The notes under the pieces were generated by a model. The model saw nothing but the letters and a program-made list of their open reading frames with translations, was not told the DNA's origin and made no database searches. Source: Leptospiraceae bacterium (GTDB lineage Bacteria; Spirochaetota; Leptospiria; Leptospirales; Leptonemataceae). Taken from it: a stretch of DNA of 33,387 bases. The stretch lies in NCBI GenBank assembly GCA_002717505.1, contig PBEB01000028.1, positions 1 through 33,387 of the forward strand, read 5' to 3'. Made by a program: the position numbers and the translations under genes. Every line of letters begins with the position of its first letter. Positions within the stretch are counted from its first letter, which is position 1. Shown one piece after another: positions 1-8,450 of the stretch.

Positions 1-89
1 AGAAGACGAGCAAGAAGACGAGCAAGAAGACGAGCAAGAAGACGAGCAAGAAGACGAGCAAGAAGACGAGCAAGAAGACGAGCAAGAAG
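1..89 (+). repeat. 12-bp tandem repeat, seven full copies
   Basis: The unit AGAAGACGAGCA repeats without error seven times (1-84) and breaks down in an eighth partial copy (to about 89). The array probably begins before the window. As the unit is a multiple of three, gain or loss of copies changes the length of the encoded tail but keeps the frame. The frame that ends in a stop (TGA at 102-104) reads Lys-Thr-Ser-Lys repeats. Confidence 0.95.
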
Positions 90-104
90 GCAAGTCGTCC
101 ATGA
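1..104 (+). CDS. 3' end of an upstream gene with a lysine-rich repeat tail
   Basis: Only the last 33 codons are in the window, read from base 3 (bases 1-2 complete an earlier codon). The frame is an uninterrupted KTSK repeat ending in KKASRP and a TGA at 102-104. The TGA overlaps the ATG of the next gene (ATGA, 101-104), the usual layout of translationally coupled genes, which is the main reason to prefer this frame. The other two forward frames are also open through the repeat (RRRA and EDEQ) but run into the next gene. A basic tail of this kind resembles the C-terminal tails of bacterial histone H1-like and nucleoid proteins. The folded part of the protein lies outside the window, so no function is assigned. 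Confidence 0.6.
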   Translation, partial: KTSKKTSKKTSKKTSKKTSKKTSKKTSKKASRP

Positions 105-751
105 CCCGAACACCCGACCCATTTGTTACTTTTATTGAAGATCTGTTTCGTGATCTGGGAACGATACAGTGCAAATCTATGTTCGGCGGTTATGGAGTCT
201 ACTTTCGCGGTCGGATGTTTGCTTTGATTGCAGACGATCGCCTTTACATGAAAACCGACGCTTCTCTAGCTCAGGAGTATGAAGAGCAGGGAAGTGAGCC
301 ATTCATAATTCGCGGGGACCGTAAACCTATTCAGATGTCCTACTGGTCGCTCCCCGAGGATGCACTGGAGCAGCCGGAGCTCGCCATTCAATGGGCCAAC
401 AAATCTCTGGCGGCGGCAGTCCGGGCAGCGAAGAAGTCGGGCGGAGTAGCAGGAAAGCGTGGCAAAAAGAAGAATTCAAAGGGCTCTGGAGTTCGGACGG
501 GAAAGGCTACGGCAAAAAAGGCAGTCAAGAGTCCCGGAAAAAATACAGCCAGCAGCAGTGCTATCGCGAAGGCGAAGCGAGGAGCAGGGAAGCAAGCCGG
601 CCGCGGAGCAAAGAAGAAAGGGAGCGCAACCCCTCCGGGTAAAAGGAAAGCAGAAGGGAAAAAAAGCACCGCCCTTAGTAAGACTGGAGGAAAAAAGCGT
701 ATCGCAGAAAAGAAGAAACGCTCACCTACTAAGCCGCAGGGAAAGAGGTAA
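101..751 (+). CDS. TfoX N-terminal domain protein with histone-like basic tail
   Basis: Residues 1 to about 105 match the TfoX N-terminal domain: a helical start, then the FGGYGVY motif near residue 29, a MFALI strand, and the YMKTD segment near residue 50. The family is small and its biochemical role is not settled; in gamma-proteobacteria the full-length protein acts in competence regulation. The rest, about residues 106-216, is a low-complexity Lys/Ala/Gly/Ser/Thr tail that is not part of the usual domain and resembles eukaryote-type H1 tails. That suggests binding to nucleic acid, which is inference. The start codon overlaps the stop of the upstream gene, which itself ends in a lysine-rich tail, so the two are probably co-translated. 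No TfoX C-terminal domain is present. Confidence 0.85.
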   Translation: MTRTPDPFVTFIEDLFRDLGTIQCKSMFGGYGVYFRGRMFALIADDRLYMKTDASLAQEYEEQGSEPFIIRGDRKPIQMSYWSLPEDALEQPELAIQWANKSLAAAVRAAKKSGGVAGKRGKKKNSKGSGVRTGKATAKKAVKSPGKNTASSSAIAKAKRGAGKQAGRGAKKKGSATPPGKRKAEGKKSTALSKTGGKKRIAEKKKRSPTKPQGKR

Positions 752-829
752 GGAGGCAAAAGTCTGCCGAAGTAGAACTCCTACTGTCTATTGAATGTTC
801 ATGACCTTAATTTCCAGGTCCTTTCCGGA

Positions 830-1363
830 CTACTGTTCAAAAACTGCTACGTGGTCCAGGTTGCGATACAGACCCGCCGCATCCAGACCGTAGCCCACTA
901 CGAATTCCTCGCCAATTGTAAATCCATGATATTTTACAGGTCTTTTTTGCAGATCCACTGTGCTGCGAACCAACAACGCTGCGATTTCCAGGGAAGCGGG
1001 CTTTTTTAATTGTATGTGCTCAAAAAGGAAGTCAAACGTAAGGCCGGTGTCTACAATGTCTTCCACTATCAATACATGACTGTCTTGCACCGGATGCTTG
1101 AAATCTTTAACAATCCTTACGTTGCCACTGGATGAAAGATCATTCCCATAAGAAGACACTTCAATAAAGTCAATGTGCAATGATCTTGGTATAGCTCGCA
1201 CCAGGTCTGCCATGAAAATGAATGATCCCTTGAGGCATCCGATTATAGTAAGCGGTTCCTCGCCATAGTCCGCTGCGATGCGCTGGCCCATCACTTGAAC
1301 CGATTCGCGAATCTGCTTTTCGCTTATGAGTACCCGTTGTTTGTATTCGTTTCGATCCTGCAT
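830..1363 (-). CDS. hpt: Hypoxanthine phosphoribosyltransferase
   Basis: Type I phosphoribosyltransferase that joins hypoxanthine (and usually guanine) to PRPP to make IMP or GMP in purine salvage, in the cytoplasm. The PRPP-binding signature LIVEDIVDTG is at about residues 98-107. The flexible-loop region holds the conserved SSYG (about 70-73), the N-terminal part holds IGCLKGSFIF (about 41-50), and the C-terminal purine pocket has the FVVGYGLD segment typical of bacterial Hpt. The 177-residue length fits the family. It lies 16 bp downstream of the RapA-like helicase gene on the same strand and may share its transcript. Its 3' end faces the tail of the TfoX-domain gene about 80 bp away. Confidence 0.95.
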   Translation of the reverse strand: MQDRNEYKQRVLISEKQIRESVQVMGQRIAADYGEEPLTIIGCLKGSFIFMADLVRAIPRSLHIDFIEVSSYGNDLSSSGNVRIVKDFKHPVQDSHVLIVEDIVDTGLTFDFLFEHIQLKKPASLEIAALLVRSTVDLQKRPVKYHGFTIGEEFVVGYGLDAAGLYRNLDHVAVFEQ

Positions 1364-1379
1364 GTATTTTCGGGAGCGC

Positions 1380-4238
1380 TTAGTTCAGCCTGTATACTTG
1401 AAGGGGACGGATCTGCAACTTCATATTGGACTGTCGTCGAATCTCTTCCATCTGGATTTCCATCTCCTGCCGGGCCTTTAAAATCAGATTTTCCGCTCTG
1501 GTAAGTCGGGCCTTTCGCTCGGGCGCGGGGTTTTGACTGTATTTCATCTTTTCGATGTCTTTCTTCTCTTCCAGAAGGCGAAGCTTCTTGCCAAAGCTGA
1601 TTTCCAGCTTGTATTCCTCTTTTTTAAAGACTGGATGAAGTTGTTCTTTGAGCTCTTCCGCTATTTTCCCTACTTCCTGTCTGAGCAACGCATCGGACTT
1701 TCTTAGCAGGCTGGCCAATTCAGGATACATCTGCAGCGCATTTTGATCTTCTTCCAGGTATTCGCCCATAGATTCGGGAATATCGGTAGGCTCCCGTTTT
1801 CGGTTCCCATTTCGAACGCCGCCCTTTCTTCGCTTTCCGTTCAATTGAAATCCTGGCGGAATGGCGATCTCTCGATGAAATGACAGGCCTCCATTGTTAC
1901 TGGCATGAACCCCCATTAATTCCGTGCGCTGAAACCCGTTCTCGAACTGCACCAGATAGATCAGATAATGACCGGCTTGTAGATCAGGTGTTGCATTCAT
2001 TTCCAGGTAGGTTTCGCGAGATGGATGACTCAAGAAATGATCCAGACATTCGTCTACCAGGGGATGTCCTACCGCAAGAAAGTCCAGGGAATCATTGCTC
2101 AGTGCTAGCTCGCTATCGAAAGTCCCCTTTCGCGTCTGACCGGTCTGGTAATTGAGTAGCTGATAGATACCATCGCCTACTGCTTCAATGCCAAAACTGG
2201 AAAGGTCCGTTTGCTGGCAGTAATAAAGGCAAAGGTTCTCAATTTCCGAGTTCTTGATCGCCCGTTCCTTTTCGGTAATTCGATAGTAATCATTTAAATT
2301 GAAGTCTACCATCTGCGGGGCTACAAGCTCATTCAGTCGCTCATAGCTGTTTCGCGCCATGGCCACTCGCTCTTCAACCGTGGACTCGAAGCTATCTTTA
2401 TCCATCTTGCCGGAAACGAAGTCCATGAGAGTCTTGTTGAATTTTAGATCGTCCTCGATGCTGCCCAGGAGCATGTCGGATGGGCCAATGGATTCCTCGA
2501 ACAGGCGAATTTTGTTCTCCAGAACCTCCAGGATTCGCTCGGCCACTGTGTCCCGCGTGGCGAAGTTAAAAATAAAAACATCTCTGGTTTGACCGAATCG
2601 ATGAATTCGGCCAATTCGCTGCTCAATCTTCAAAGGAGACCAGGGCAGATCATAGTTGACCAGGATGCTGGCGAACTGCAGATTACGACCCTCTCCGCCA
2701 GCTTCGGTACAGATCAGAATTTCCTGCTCGCCCTTGAAGTTTTCAATGGCCTGCTCCTTCTCTTTAAGATTCAGGGAGCCATGGAAGAGCTCTACTTTGT
2801 GCTCTGACAGATTCTCAAGCAAATAGTCCTGAGTTGTGCGAAACTGAGTGAAGATTATAAATTTGGAATGACCCTCTTTCTTCAGTCGTTGGAGGGTTTC
2901 CTTGAGCTTGATTAGCTTTTTGTCCTGCTTGATGGCCTTGCCCAGGTGAATTAGCTTGCCCAGGGTGAGTACTTCTTTGCGAAGATCTTTGTAGCTTTTT
3001 TGAAAGCTTCCTTCCTCTGAGGACAGATCATCCTCTTCCCAGTCATCTTCCAGTTCCGGATCCAGGTCTTCCAGCTTCCAGGAATTACAACTCTCAGCCA
3101 GAAACGAAGTTTGATGCATTCGCATTTCCAGCATTGCCTTTCTTTTCTCCAGAGCGCGTAGCAATGCTCTCGTGGATGAATCCAGCAATTTCTGAAAAGC
3201 AATCATAACAAAGCCCACGGCCCGGTTTTTCTCCTGCATGGCAAGATTATACTCTCGGCGCACATAATCCGTGGTTTCGTCGTAGAAGGCCCTTTCAGGG
3301 ACACTGAGTTCGAAGCGAATGGTAGTGGCAAATCTTCGAGTGAATCCGCCAACCTCTACCTTTCTTCTTCGCAAGAGGATGCGATCCAGCCTGGTTTTCA
3401 GATCCTTTACGCTTCCGCCAGACCTGGAAGGAAGCACATACTCCATAAAAAAGGCATTGCGCGGCCCCAGGATATGAGGATCCACCAGCCGAACCAGGTA
3501 AAACAATTCCTCCAGTTTGCCCCGGAATGGTGTTGCGGTAAGCAACAGGAGTCCATCTACGCGGGCAGCCAGTTTTTCGGCAAAACTGTAAGCATGGGTG
3601 ATCTTGGAATCATCTCTGCGCAGCCGGTGGGCTTCATCGAAAACTGCAATGTCCCAGTTCGCTTTGAGTACCTGCTCTCCGTACTTTTCATTCTTGATGA
3701 AGTCGATGGAAACCAGTATGCGAGGATATTTAGACCAGCGAGCAGCGATGCGCGAAAAATTACTGCGATCCATAATCACAAATTCTTCATTGAATTTGGA
3801 TTTCATTTCCTGTTGCCATTGCACTGTTAATGTTGCGGGCGCGGCGACGATCACACGCTTGTAGCCCTTGCGAAGCATTAACTCTTTGATCACCAGCCCG
3901 GCTTCAATGGTCTTTCCCAGTCCAACTTCATCGGCCAGGATGAAACGCGGTCTTAGAGCCTGAACCACACGATGGGTGGCTTCAATTTGATGCGGCAGCA
4001 GTCTGGTTCTGGAATTAGATAAGCTGGATAGCTTGTCGTAAATATGATTCAGTTTAACGCGATGAGCGTCCAGCAGGCGAAAAGCAAAATCCGATTCATG
4101 GTTGTCCAGCATCCGAAATCGAGAGGGCACAACAGAGCGGTCCTGTTGGGCGGCCACTGATTGATCATAGTCCAGGTGCAAAAGCTGCTGGTGCATGGAC
4201 AGCCAGTCTGCCGGATTATGTCTCGCCGAGTCAAGCAA
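1380..4238 (-). CDS. RapA-like SNF2-family DEAD/DEAH-box ATPase
   Basis: A double-stranded-DNA translocase of the SNF2 superfamily. Motif I is DEVGLGKT (residues 103-110) and motif II is DEAH (201-204). The LLTATPF motif III follows, and the C-terminal RecA domain (about 455-610) carries TEAGGEGRNLQ and the QRIGRIHRFGQ arginine-finger motif VI. This layout resembles RapA, which recycles stalled RNA polymerase, but the RapA N-terminal Tudor-like domains are absent and the last 300 residues are charged and helical. Function in transcription or repair is therefore inferred. The called start is a TTG with no clear ribosome-binding site; the frame is open back to a TAA about 36 bases upstream, so the start is uncertain. 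An ATG at residue 15 is an alternative. It is divergent from the TPR lipoprotein gene (60-bp gap). Confidence 0.9.
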   Translation of the reverse strand: MLDSARHNPADWLSMHQQLLHLDYDQSVAAQQDRSVVPSRFRMLDNHESDFAFRLLDAHRVKLNHIYDKLSSLSNSRTRLLPHQIEATHRVVQALRPRFILADEVGLGKTIEAGLVIKELMLRKGYKRVIVAAPATLTVQWQQEMKSKFNEEFVIMDRSNFSRIAARWSKYPRILVSIDFIKNEKYGEQVLKANWDIAVFDEAHRLRRDDSKITHAYSFAEKLAARVDGLLLLTATPFRGKLEELFYLVRLVDPHILGPRNAFFMEYVLPSRSGGSVKDLKTRLDRILLRRRKVEVGGFTRRFATTIRFELSVPERAFYDETTDYVRREYNLAMQEKNRAVGFVMIAFQKLLDSSTRALLRALEKRKAMLEMRMHQTSFLAESCNSWKLEDLDPELEDDWEEDDLSSEEGSFQKSYKDLRKEVLTLGKLIHLGKAIKQDKKLIKLKETLQRLKKEGHSKFIIFTQFRTTQDYLLENLSEHKVELFHGSLNLKEKEQAIENFKGEQEILICTEAGGEGRNLQFASILVNYDLPWSPLKIEQRIGRIHRFGQTRDVFIFNFATRDTVAERILEVLENKIRLFEESIGPSDMLLGSIEDDLKFNKTLMDFVSGKMDKDSFESTVEERVAMARNSYERLNELVAPQMVDFNLNDYYRITEKERAIKNSEIENLCLYYCQQTDLSSFGIEAVGDGIYQLLNYQTGQTRKGTFDSELALSNDSLDFLAVGHPLVDECLDHFLSHPSRETYLEMNATPDLQAGHYLIYLVQFENGFQRTELMGVHASNNGGLSFHREIAIPPGFQLNGKRRKGGVRNGNRKREPTDIPESMGEYLEEDQNALQMYPELASLLRKSDALLRQEVGKIAEELKEQLHPVFKKEEYKLEISFGKKLRLLEEKKDIEKMKYSQNPAPERKARLTRAENLILKARQEMEIQMEEIRRQSNMKLQIRPLQVYRLN

Positions 4239-4298
4239 AAGGGATGAGCAAGAGGAAAAGTCCTTTTCATTGGCTTAGCACCGGCCATTGCATACCTG

Positions 4299-5537
4299 AT
4301 GAATCTTTTCCCAGAGGTTTTTGGCAGTAAGGGTCGGGTTGGCTGGTCCTGGTTTCCTGCCCTGCGCCGGTCAGGAAGCGCCCTGCATTCTTCGAAGAAG
4401 GCCTTTCCGTGGCATACCCGTCGGAAAGGGCAGGCCACCGTTAAAATTTGCATCCCGGGAAAAGCCCTGCTACTGCTACTGGTTGCAGGAATGCAGGGTT
4501 GCGCTACTGTGAATTCATTCTTCTTCGAAGAGCTGGATCGCCAGGAAATGCGAATTTCGGCTGACCCTGCTTTTTTCCATGGCTCGACACCTACAATCGA
4601 GGACCAGAAGGATTTGTTGGATCTCTGCCTGGGGAAGAGACGTCCCGGAAATTCGGATGGTTTTCGAATAAGCGAAGCTGCCATCATCTGCGGAGCCCGA
4701 GGTTCTCTGGAAAGGAGCGATGAGCTTTTTATCCTGGCCATAGAGCGGTCCTCCGGTCTGGATCGCCGACGCATTATGTTGAACCGAATTATATTCTGGC
4801 ATCGCATCGGTGCAGGGGTTCGAGATAAGGATCTATCGCCTGTGCTAACGGATCTTTCACATACTCGCGCCCTGGAGCTGGTAAGCGAATTACAGGACCG
4901 AAAACAGGACTATCTGGTGGATCGAATCTACAGCTTCATGATTCCAAGAAGTAGCGGCACAGCTCTGGCCGATGTCCTGCTTCAGAAAGGGCTCTACGAA
5001 TACTCCATGGGTCGATCCTCGGTGGCAGTGGCGGCCTTGCAGAAGTCTCTGGAGCTACGCGAGAATTACAGAGCGCATCTAACTCTTGGCCGAATCTATG
5101 CGAAGGCTGAAGATTTTAACCGGGCAGCAATGCATCTGGAAAAAGCGTATTCCAGGAAGCCTGAACCGGACACTGCTTATCTCATGGCTCACCTGGAATA
5201 CTCGCGTAAACGCAGTGAGGAAGCATTGAACTGGATCAGGAAGGCAGATGAAAGAGAGGCAAAAGTAGTGGAATTACATGGCCTGATCATGCTTTCGCTG
5301 GATATCTCTGCGGATCCCAGGCCGCTTCTATCAAATCTACGCTTTTCGGGCTCCAACGAAGTTTGCCTGGAGGAGAACCGGCCATTTCTCGAGAATCTGC
5401 AGTTATGCGCTCTCAGTCATTCTTATGATGTGCTGCGTCCAGTGCGCGGGCGTGCCAGAATTCTGCAATCCTGGTTTGGAACAGAGAAGCCGTGGAACAG
5501 GAAAGCTACCGTGCCCTACGTTAAACGTCATTATTGA
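4299..5537 (+). CDS. TPR-repeat lipoprotein, start uncertain
   Basis: The frame encodes a hydrophobic stretch (ALLLLLVAG) ending in MQGC, a plausible lipobox with Cys68, followed by a region of unknown fold. At about residues 225-330 lie helical repeats of TPR type, including the GRSSVAVAALQKSLEL and AEDFNRAAMHLEKAY segments. A protein of this kind would sit in the periplasm or on the membrane and act as a scaffold; I cannot name partners. The only standard start in front of the signal peptide is the ATG at 4299. It gives an unusual 47-residue Arg/Trp-rich leader before the signal sequence. An ATT at 4446, preceded by AAGGGCAGG (4426-4434), would give an ordinary 18-residue lipoprotein signal peptide. 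The stop lies 32 bp before the SRAP gene. Confidence 0.75.
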   Translation: MNLFPEVFGSKGRVGWSWFPALRRSGSALHSSKKAFPWHTRRKGQATVKICIPGKALLLLLVAGMQGCATVNSFFFEELDRQEMRISADPAFFHGSTPTIEDQKDLLDLCLGKRRPGNSDGFRISEAAIICGARGSLERSDELFILAIERSSGLDRRRIMLNRIIFWHRIGAGVRDKDLSPVLTDLSHTRALELVSELQDRKQDYLVDRIYSFMIPRSSGTALADVLLQKGLYEYSMGRSSVAVAALQKSLELRENYRAHLTLGRIYAKAEDFNRAAMHLEKAYSRKPEPDTAYLMAHLEYSRKRSEEALNWIRKADEREAKVVELHGLIMLSLDISADPRPLLSNLRFSGSNEVCLEENRPFLENLQLCALSHSYDVLRPVRGRARILQSWFGTEKPWNRKATVPYVKRHY

Positions 5538-5558
5538 ACCTTTCATTTTCCCGTGTCC

Positions 5559-5566
5559 AGGAGGAG
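5559..5566 (+). promoter_or_regulatory. Ribosome-binding site fixing the SRAP start
   Basis: AGGAGGAG ends 3 bases before the ATG at 5570. It shows that the protein starts at Met-Cys-Gly-Arg and not at an upstream in-frame start at 5534, and so that the catalytic Cys is residue 2. Confidence 0.85.
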
Positions 5567-5569
5567 CTT

Positions 5570-6217
5570 ATGTGCGGTCGATTTGCGCTTATCAACAATC
5601 CATTGCTCTTAATGAGTTTGTTCGATCTTCCGCCAGAGGATGGGTTTCGCCCGGTGTACAATATTGCACCTTCGTTTCGTATTCTGGCGGCCTATCGTGA
5701 AGATCAGGAAATCGTTCTCGGCCGGAAAGCCTGGAATTTCAAGCCTCACTGGGCCAAAAAGGAAATGAAGGCAGTGATCAATGCAAGGACAGAAACGATA
5801 TTCGAAAAGCCCTATTTTCGCAGCGCTATTAAGAAGCATAGATGTTTGATTCCGGCCACAGGATTCTATGAATGGAAATCTCCGGACCCGGGAGAGAAGG
5901 GGAAGACTCCCGTTTTTATCCATCCGGAAAATCGGGAACAGGGCTTTCTGCTGGGGGGCGTTTTCGAAGGGGATTCCACTGCTATCTGTACAAAAGAGGC
6001 TACGGATCGCATGAAACCCATTCATGATCGCATGCCTGTGATTGTTGCTGCCGACGCTGCAGAAGCCTGGCTACGAAGTGAAGACAAATCGGAGATCTCT
6101 TCAATAATCGAAGCATCCCTGGATGTGGATCATGCTTTCCCGGTCTCCACCGATGTTAACTCTCCTGCTCTGGATAGACCGGAGCTACTGGAACCTACCG
6201 GTGATCCCTTCTTTTGA
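5570..6217 (+). CDS. SRAP-family abasic-site crosslinking protein (YedK/HMCES)
   Basis: SOS response-associated peptidase family. These proteins detect abasic sites in single-stranded DNA and form a covalent thiazolidine link through Cys2 after removal of Met1, which shields the site during replication. The expected residues are visible: Cys2 in MCGRFAL, Asn31 in YNIAPS, Arg73 and Glu75 in NARTET, Glu101 in GFYEW, and His152 in PIHDRMP. The length (215 residues) is normal for bacterial members. The start is set by a strong AGGAGGAG. It sits between the TPR lipoprotein and a glycosyltransferase whose earliest possible start overlaps its stop, so the three may be one transcript. I saw no clear LexA-type operator upstream, so damage control of this copy is not shown. 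Confidence 0.95.
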   Translation: MCGRFALINNPLLLMSLFDLPPEDGFRPVYNIAPSFRILAAYREDQEIVLGRKAWNFKPHWAKKEMKAVINARTETIFEKPYFRSAIKKHRCLIPATGFYEWKSPDPGEKGKTPVFIHPENREQGFLLGGVFEGDSTAICTKEATDRMKPIHDRMPVIVAADAAEAWLRSEDKSEISSIIEASLDVDHAFPVSTDVNSPALDRPELLEPTGDPFF

Positions 6218-6270
6218 TCTCCGACGAGATTACGAATCAAGGCACCGGTTTATTTCGAATAGCGAAATCA

Positions 6271-7359
6271 ATGGAAGTCTGTATCTACAGGCCCGGCGCT
6301 CTGGGGGATTTGCTTGTAACGTTACCTATTTTGCAATGGCTGTTGGAGGCGAAGGGCGCACGAATCACTTTAATCGCATCTCCTGATTGGGAACCTGTGG
6401 CGAAGGGCATGGCCCACAGATTTGTCTCTTGCGAAGATCGGACCCTTCTTCCGCTGTTTTCCGGACATCCTCTGGATCTGGCGTCGTCCCCTCAGTGGAT
6501 TTGCGAAGGGGGCTTTCAGTTTGCTTTTTTACTCCTGCGTAATCAGGATCAAGCTCTGGAAGATGCTTTCCGCTGGATTTCTTCGGAGGTGTTCTGGATC
6601 CAGAGTCGACCGGATGCCCTGGGGCGTGGCTGGACCTACGGAAGTGACCTGACATCGCCAGGCGAAGCCACAGAAACCGTGCAGCCCGGTATTGCAGGTC
6701 GCGTCAATATACGGGACTATCTTTTTCGCCAACTCCGGACCCTGGGAGCTATTGCCGATCGGCCCGCTGCCTCCTGGCCTGTAATCTCTCAATCGCCAGA
6801 AGACTCAAGTTTTGTCAGGAAATCGGCGCTACCGGCATTGTTAATCCATGCTGGTTCGGGAAGCGAAGAGAAGAACTGGCCCATTGAATCCTATTGGAGA
6901 TTAGCTTCATCCTGTGTCAGCGCGGGGATCTCGGTCTTCTGGACTATTGGACCGGCAGATCAAAGCAGGGATTATCTTCATAAAAATGGGGCTGTTTCGC
7001 TTGGCGAAGCAACTCAGGCGGGAAATGGCCCATCGAAAGAGGATTCTCTGTCAGCGAAGATCCAGCGGCTGGAATCTGATATGGTACCGCAACACTATAC
7101 GGTGGAGCTGCCTCTCGGTGAGCTTATTACCTTTTTAGGTCTCTTTGAGATCATGATAGGGAATGATTCCGGGATATTGCATCTGGCATCTGCAATGGGA
7201 CTTCGGGTGATCGCATTGTTCGGTAAGAGCGATCCAATACTCTGGGCTCCAGAAGGGCCCGGCGGTCAGGCGATAGCTCTCGGATCTGAGCTGGGTTTTC
7301 CCGGGGAGGATGAGGTGCAAGAAGCACTGAGCTTCATCATGCGAAAGGGGTTCCGTTAA
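6271..7359 (+). CDS. Family 9 glycosyltransferase (heptosyltransferase-like)
   Basis: GT-B glycosyltransferase of the ADP-heptose:LPS heptosyltransferase family. The N-terminal domain opens with IYRPGALGDLLVTLP, the hallmark start of GT9 enzymes. The C-terminal nucleotide-sugar domain has IHAGSGSEEKNWP and the MIGNDSGILHLASAMG motif followed by ALFGKSDP. It probably adds a sugar to lipopolysaccharide or another envelope glycan from the cytoplasmic face; donor and acceptor cannot be told from sequence. I chose the ATG at 6271 because family members begin just before the RPGALGD motif. A TTG at 6214 that overlaps the SRAP stop would add 19 residues. At 362 residues it is slightly longer than many relatives; the extra is a central stretch near residues 60-160. 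Confidence 0.88.
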   Translation: MEVCIYRPGALGDLLVTLPILQWLLEAKGARITLIASPDWEPVAKGMAHRFVSCEDRTLLPLFSGHPLDLASSPQWICEGGFQFAFLLLRNQDQALEDAFRWISSEVFWIQSRPDALGRGWTYGSDLTSPGEATETVQPGIAGRVNIRDYLFRQLRTLGAIADRPAASWPVISQSPEDSSFVRKSALPALLIHAGSGSEEKNWPIESYWRLASSCVSAGISVFWTIGPADQSRDYLHKNGAVSLGEATQAGNGPSKEDSLSAKIQRLESDMVPQHYTVELPLGELITFLGLFEIMIGNDSGILHLASAMGLRVIALFGKSDPILWAPEGPGGQAIALGSELGFPGEDEVQEALSFIMRKGFR

Positions 7360-7515
7360 AATAGTTTTGCGCGCCTGTCGCTGGAAGAAGAAAGGTTCGC
7401 CATAATGCTGTGCTAGAAATCAGAAAAGCCAGCGATGCGATTTCGCAAGCAATGAGGGAAAAACACAGGAATTCTTCCTATGATAGGTCCCCGCATAAGG
7501 CAGTCCATTGTATGC

Positions 7516-7544
7516 AAGAAAAAAGGGGACGCTTAGCGTCCCCT
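7516..7544 (-). terminator. Intrinsic terminator of the hsp20 operon
   Basis: On the minus strand AGGGGACGCT pairs with AGCGTCCCCT around a one-base centre (7524-7544), giving a perfect GC-rich stem, followed by TTTTTTCTTG (7523 downwards). This is a textbook Rho-independent terminator about 43 bases past the stop of the second hsp20 gene. On the plus strand the bases after the stem are not T-rich, so it is mainly one-directional. Confidence 0.9.
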
Positions 7545-7586
7545 CTTGATGAAAGGGCCGTTCCGGGCCATGGGCCGGGAGCGAAT

Positions 7587-7976
7587 TCATTCTGCTTTTA
7601 CTTGAATCTTTTTGGTAGATGGCTGGCTCACCGGAATTACCAGTTCCAGCACTCCATTTTTCACTTTTGCCTGAATGTTTTCTACATCGATGTCTTCGCT
7701 GAGGCGAAAGCTGCGCTCATAGTCGCCTACTCCGTATTCGCTGTAGATGAGTTTCCCTTCAATATTTTTCTCTTCTACGGCCGCTTTGATGGTTAGAACG
7801 TTTTTCTCCACGCTTACATCGACGGAGTTTTCACTGGCACCCGGTATGTCGGCATAGAGATAGAAGTTGTCCTCCTTTCTGTAGAGGTCTACAGCGGGGG
7901 AATAGATTCTATGTCGTACCGGTCGTTGCTCTTTCGTTTGCGTTGATTCGCTTCGTTTTTCTACTGCTGATTCCAT
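7587..7976 (-). CDS. hsp20: Small heat-shock protein, Hsp20 family (second of pair)
   Basis: ATP-independent holdase chaperone with an alpha-crystallin domain at about residues 30-120. Visible family features are the DLYRKEDNFYLYADIPGA opening strands, the VDVSVEKNVLTIKA strand pair, and the C-terminal ANGVLE-type signature seen here as VKNGVLELVIP. The C-terminal extension lacks a clean I-x-I motif, though KKIQV may stand in. The gene follows the other hsp20 gene by 50 bp and has a strong AGGAGG 5 bases before the ATG. The two proteins are clearly diverged from each other, which fits the paired arrangement seen in Leptospira-type spirochaetes and suggests hetero-oligomers. Transcription very likely starts at the sigma-54-type promoter at 8481-8496 and ends at the hairpin at 7524-7544. 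Confidence 0.95.
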   Translation of the reverse strand: MESAVEKRSESTQTKEQRPVRHRIYSPAVDLYRKEDNFYLYADIPGASENSVDVSVEKNVLTIKAAVEEKNIEGKLIYSEYGVGDYERSFRLSEDIDVENIQAKVKNGVLELVIPVSQPSTKKIQVKAE

Positions 7977-8026
7977 AATTTCCTCCTATGTAATTCTAGT
8001 TCATTCTTATTCTGAATCGATCCAGC

Positions 8027-8437
8027 TCAGGATGCCGCCACGGTAATCTTTCTGGGGCGATCCTCGGCTGCCCTTTCCAGTCGCACTGTAAGCACACCGG
8101 CTTTCAGCTCAGCGCTTACAGAATCCTGATTGGCGCGAAAGGGGAGTCGAACGGTCTTTTCGAATTCGCCACGAGGTCGTTCCCGTCTCAGGGCTTCCCC
8201 TTCGATTTCCTGGCGCTTGATCTTAATATTCATTTCATCATCTTGAACCTGGAGTTCAAGGTCCGCCGCTTCCACACCGGGAACCTCTGCGCGAATCGTT
8301 GCCTCGTTTTCACCGGCATAGATTTTGATACCAGGATAGCTGCGATGATTTCGGGCATTGGTCTGGAACCTTGTTTCCAGGTTTGCCAGATCGTCCCATA
8401 GATTTCTTTGCCATCCGTACAGGTCATTCCAGAACAT
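8027..8437 (-). CDS. hsp20: Small heat-shock protein, Hsp20 family (first of pair)
   Basis: Alpha-crystallin domain protein of 136 residues. The domain runs from about residue 38 (KIYAGENEATIRAEVPGV) to residue 125. It includes the long positively charged loop after IKIKRQE and the family signature ELKAGVLTVRL near the end. The N-terminal arm is aromatic-rich (FWNDLYGWQRNLWDD), which in this family drives oligomer assembly and client binding. The start is supported by TAGGAGGC 7 bases upstream of the ATG. It is the promoter-proximal gene of the operon; the promoter of sigma-54 type lies about 45-60 bases upstream of the start codon. Confidence 0.95.
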   Translation of the reverse strand: MFWNDLYGWQRNLWDDLANLETRFQTNARNHRSYPGIKIYAGENEATIRAEVPGVEAADLELQVQDDEMNIKIKRQEIEGEALRRERPRGEFEKTVRLPFRANQDSVSAELKAGVLTVRLERAAEDRPRKITVAAS

Positions 8438-8450
8438 GTCTTGCCTCCTA

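Noticed and set aside
388-759. Minus-strand frame of 123 codons opposite the lysine tail
   Set aside because: Its Phe/Pro/Leu-rich product is the mirror of the Lys/Ala/Gly-rich plus-strand tail; it has no ribosome-binding site and overlaps a recognisable gene.
7410-7796. Plus-strand 128-codon frame over the end of hsp20
   Set aside because: It runs through the terminator hairpin and opposite the alpha-crystallin domain; nothing in the product resembles a protein family.
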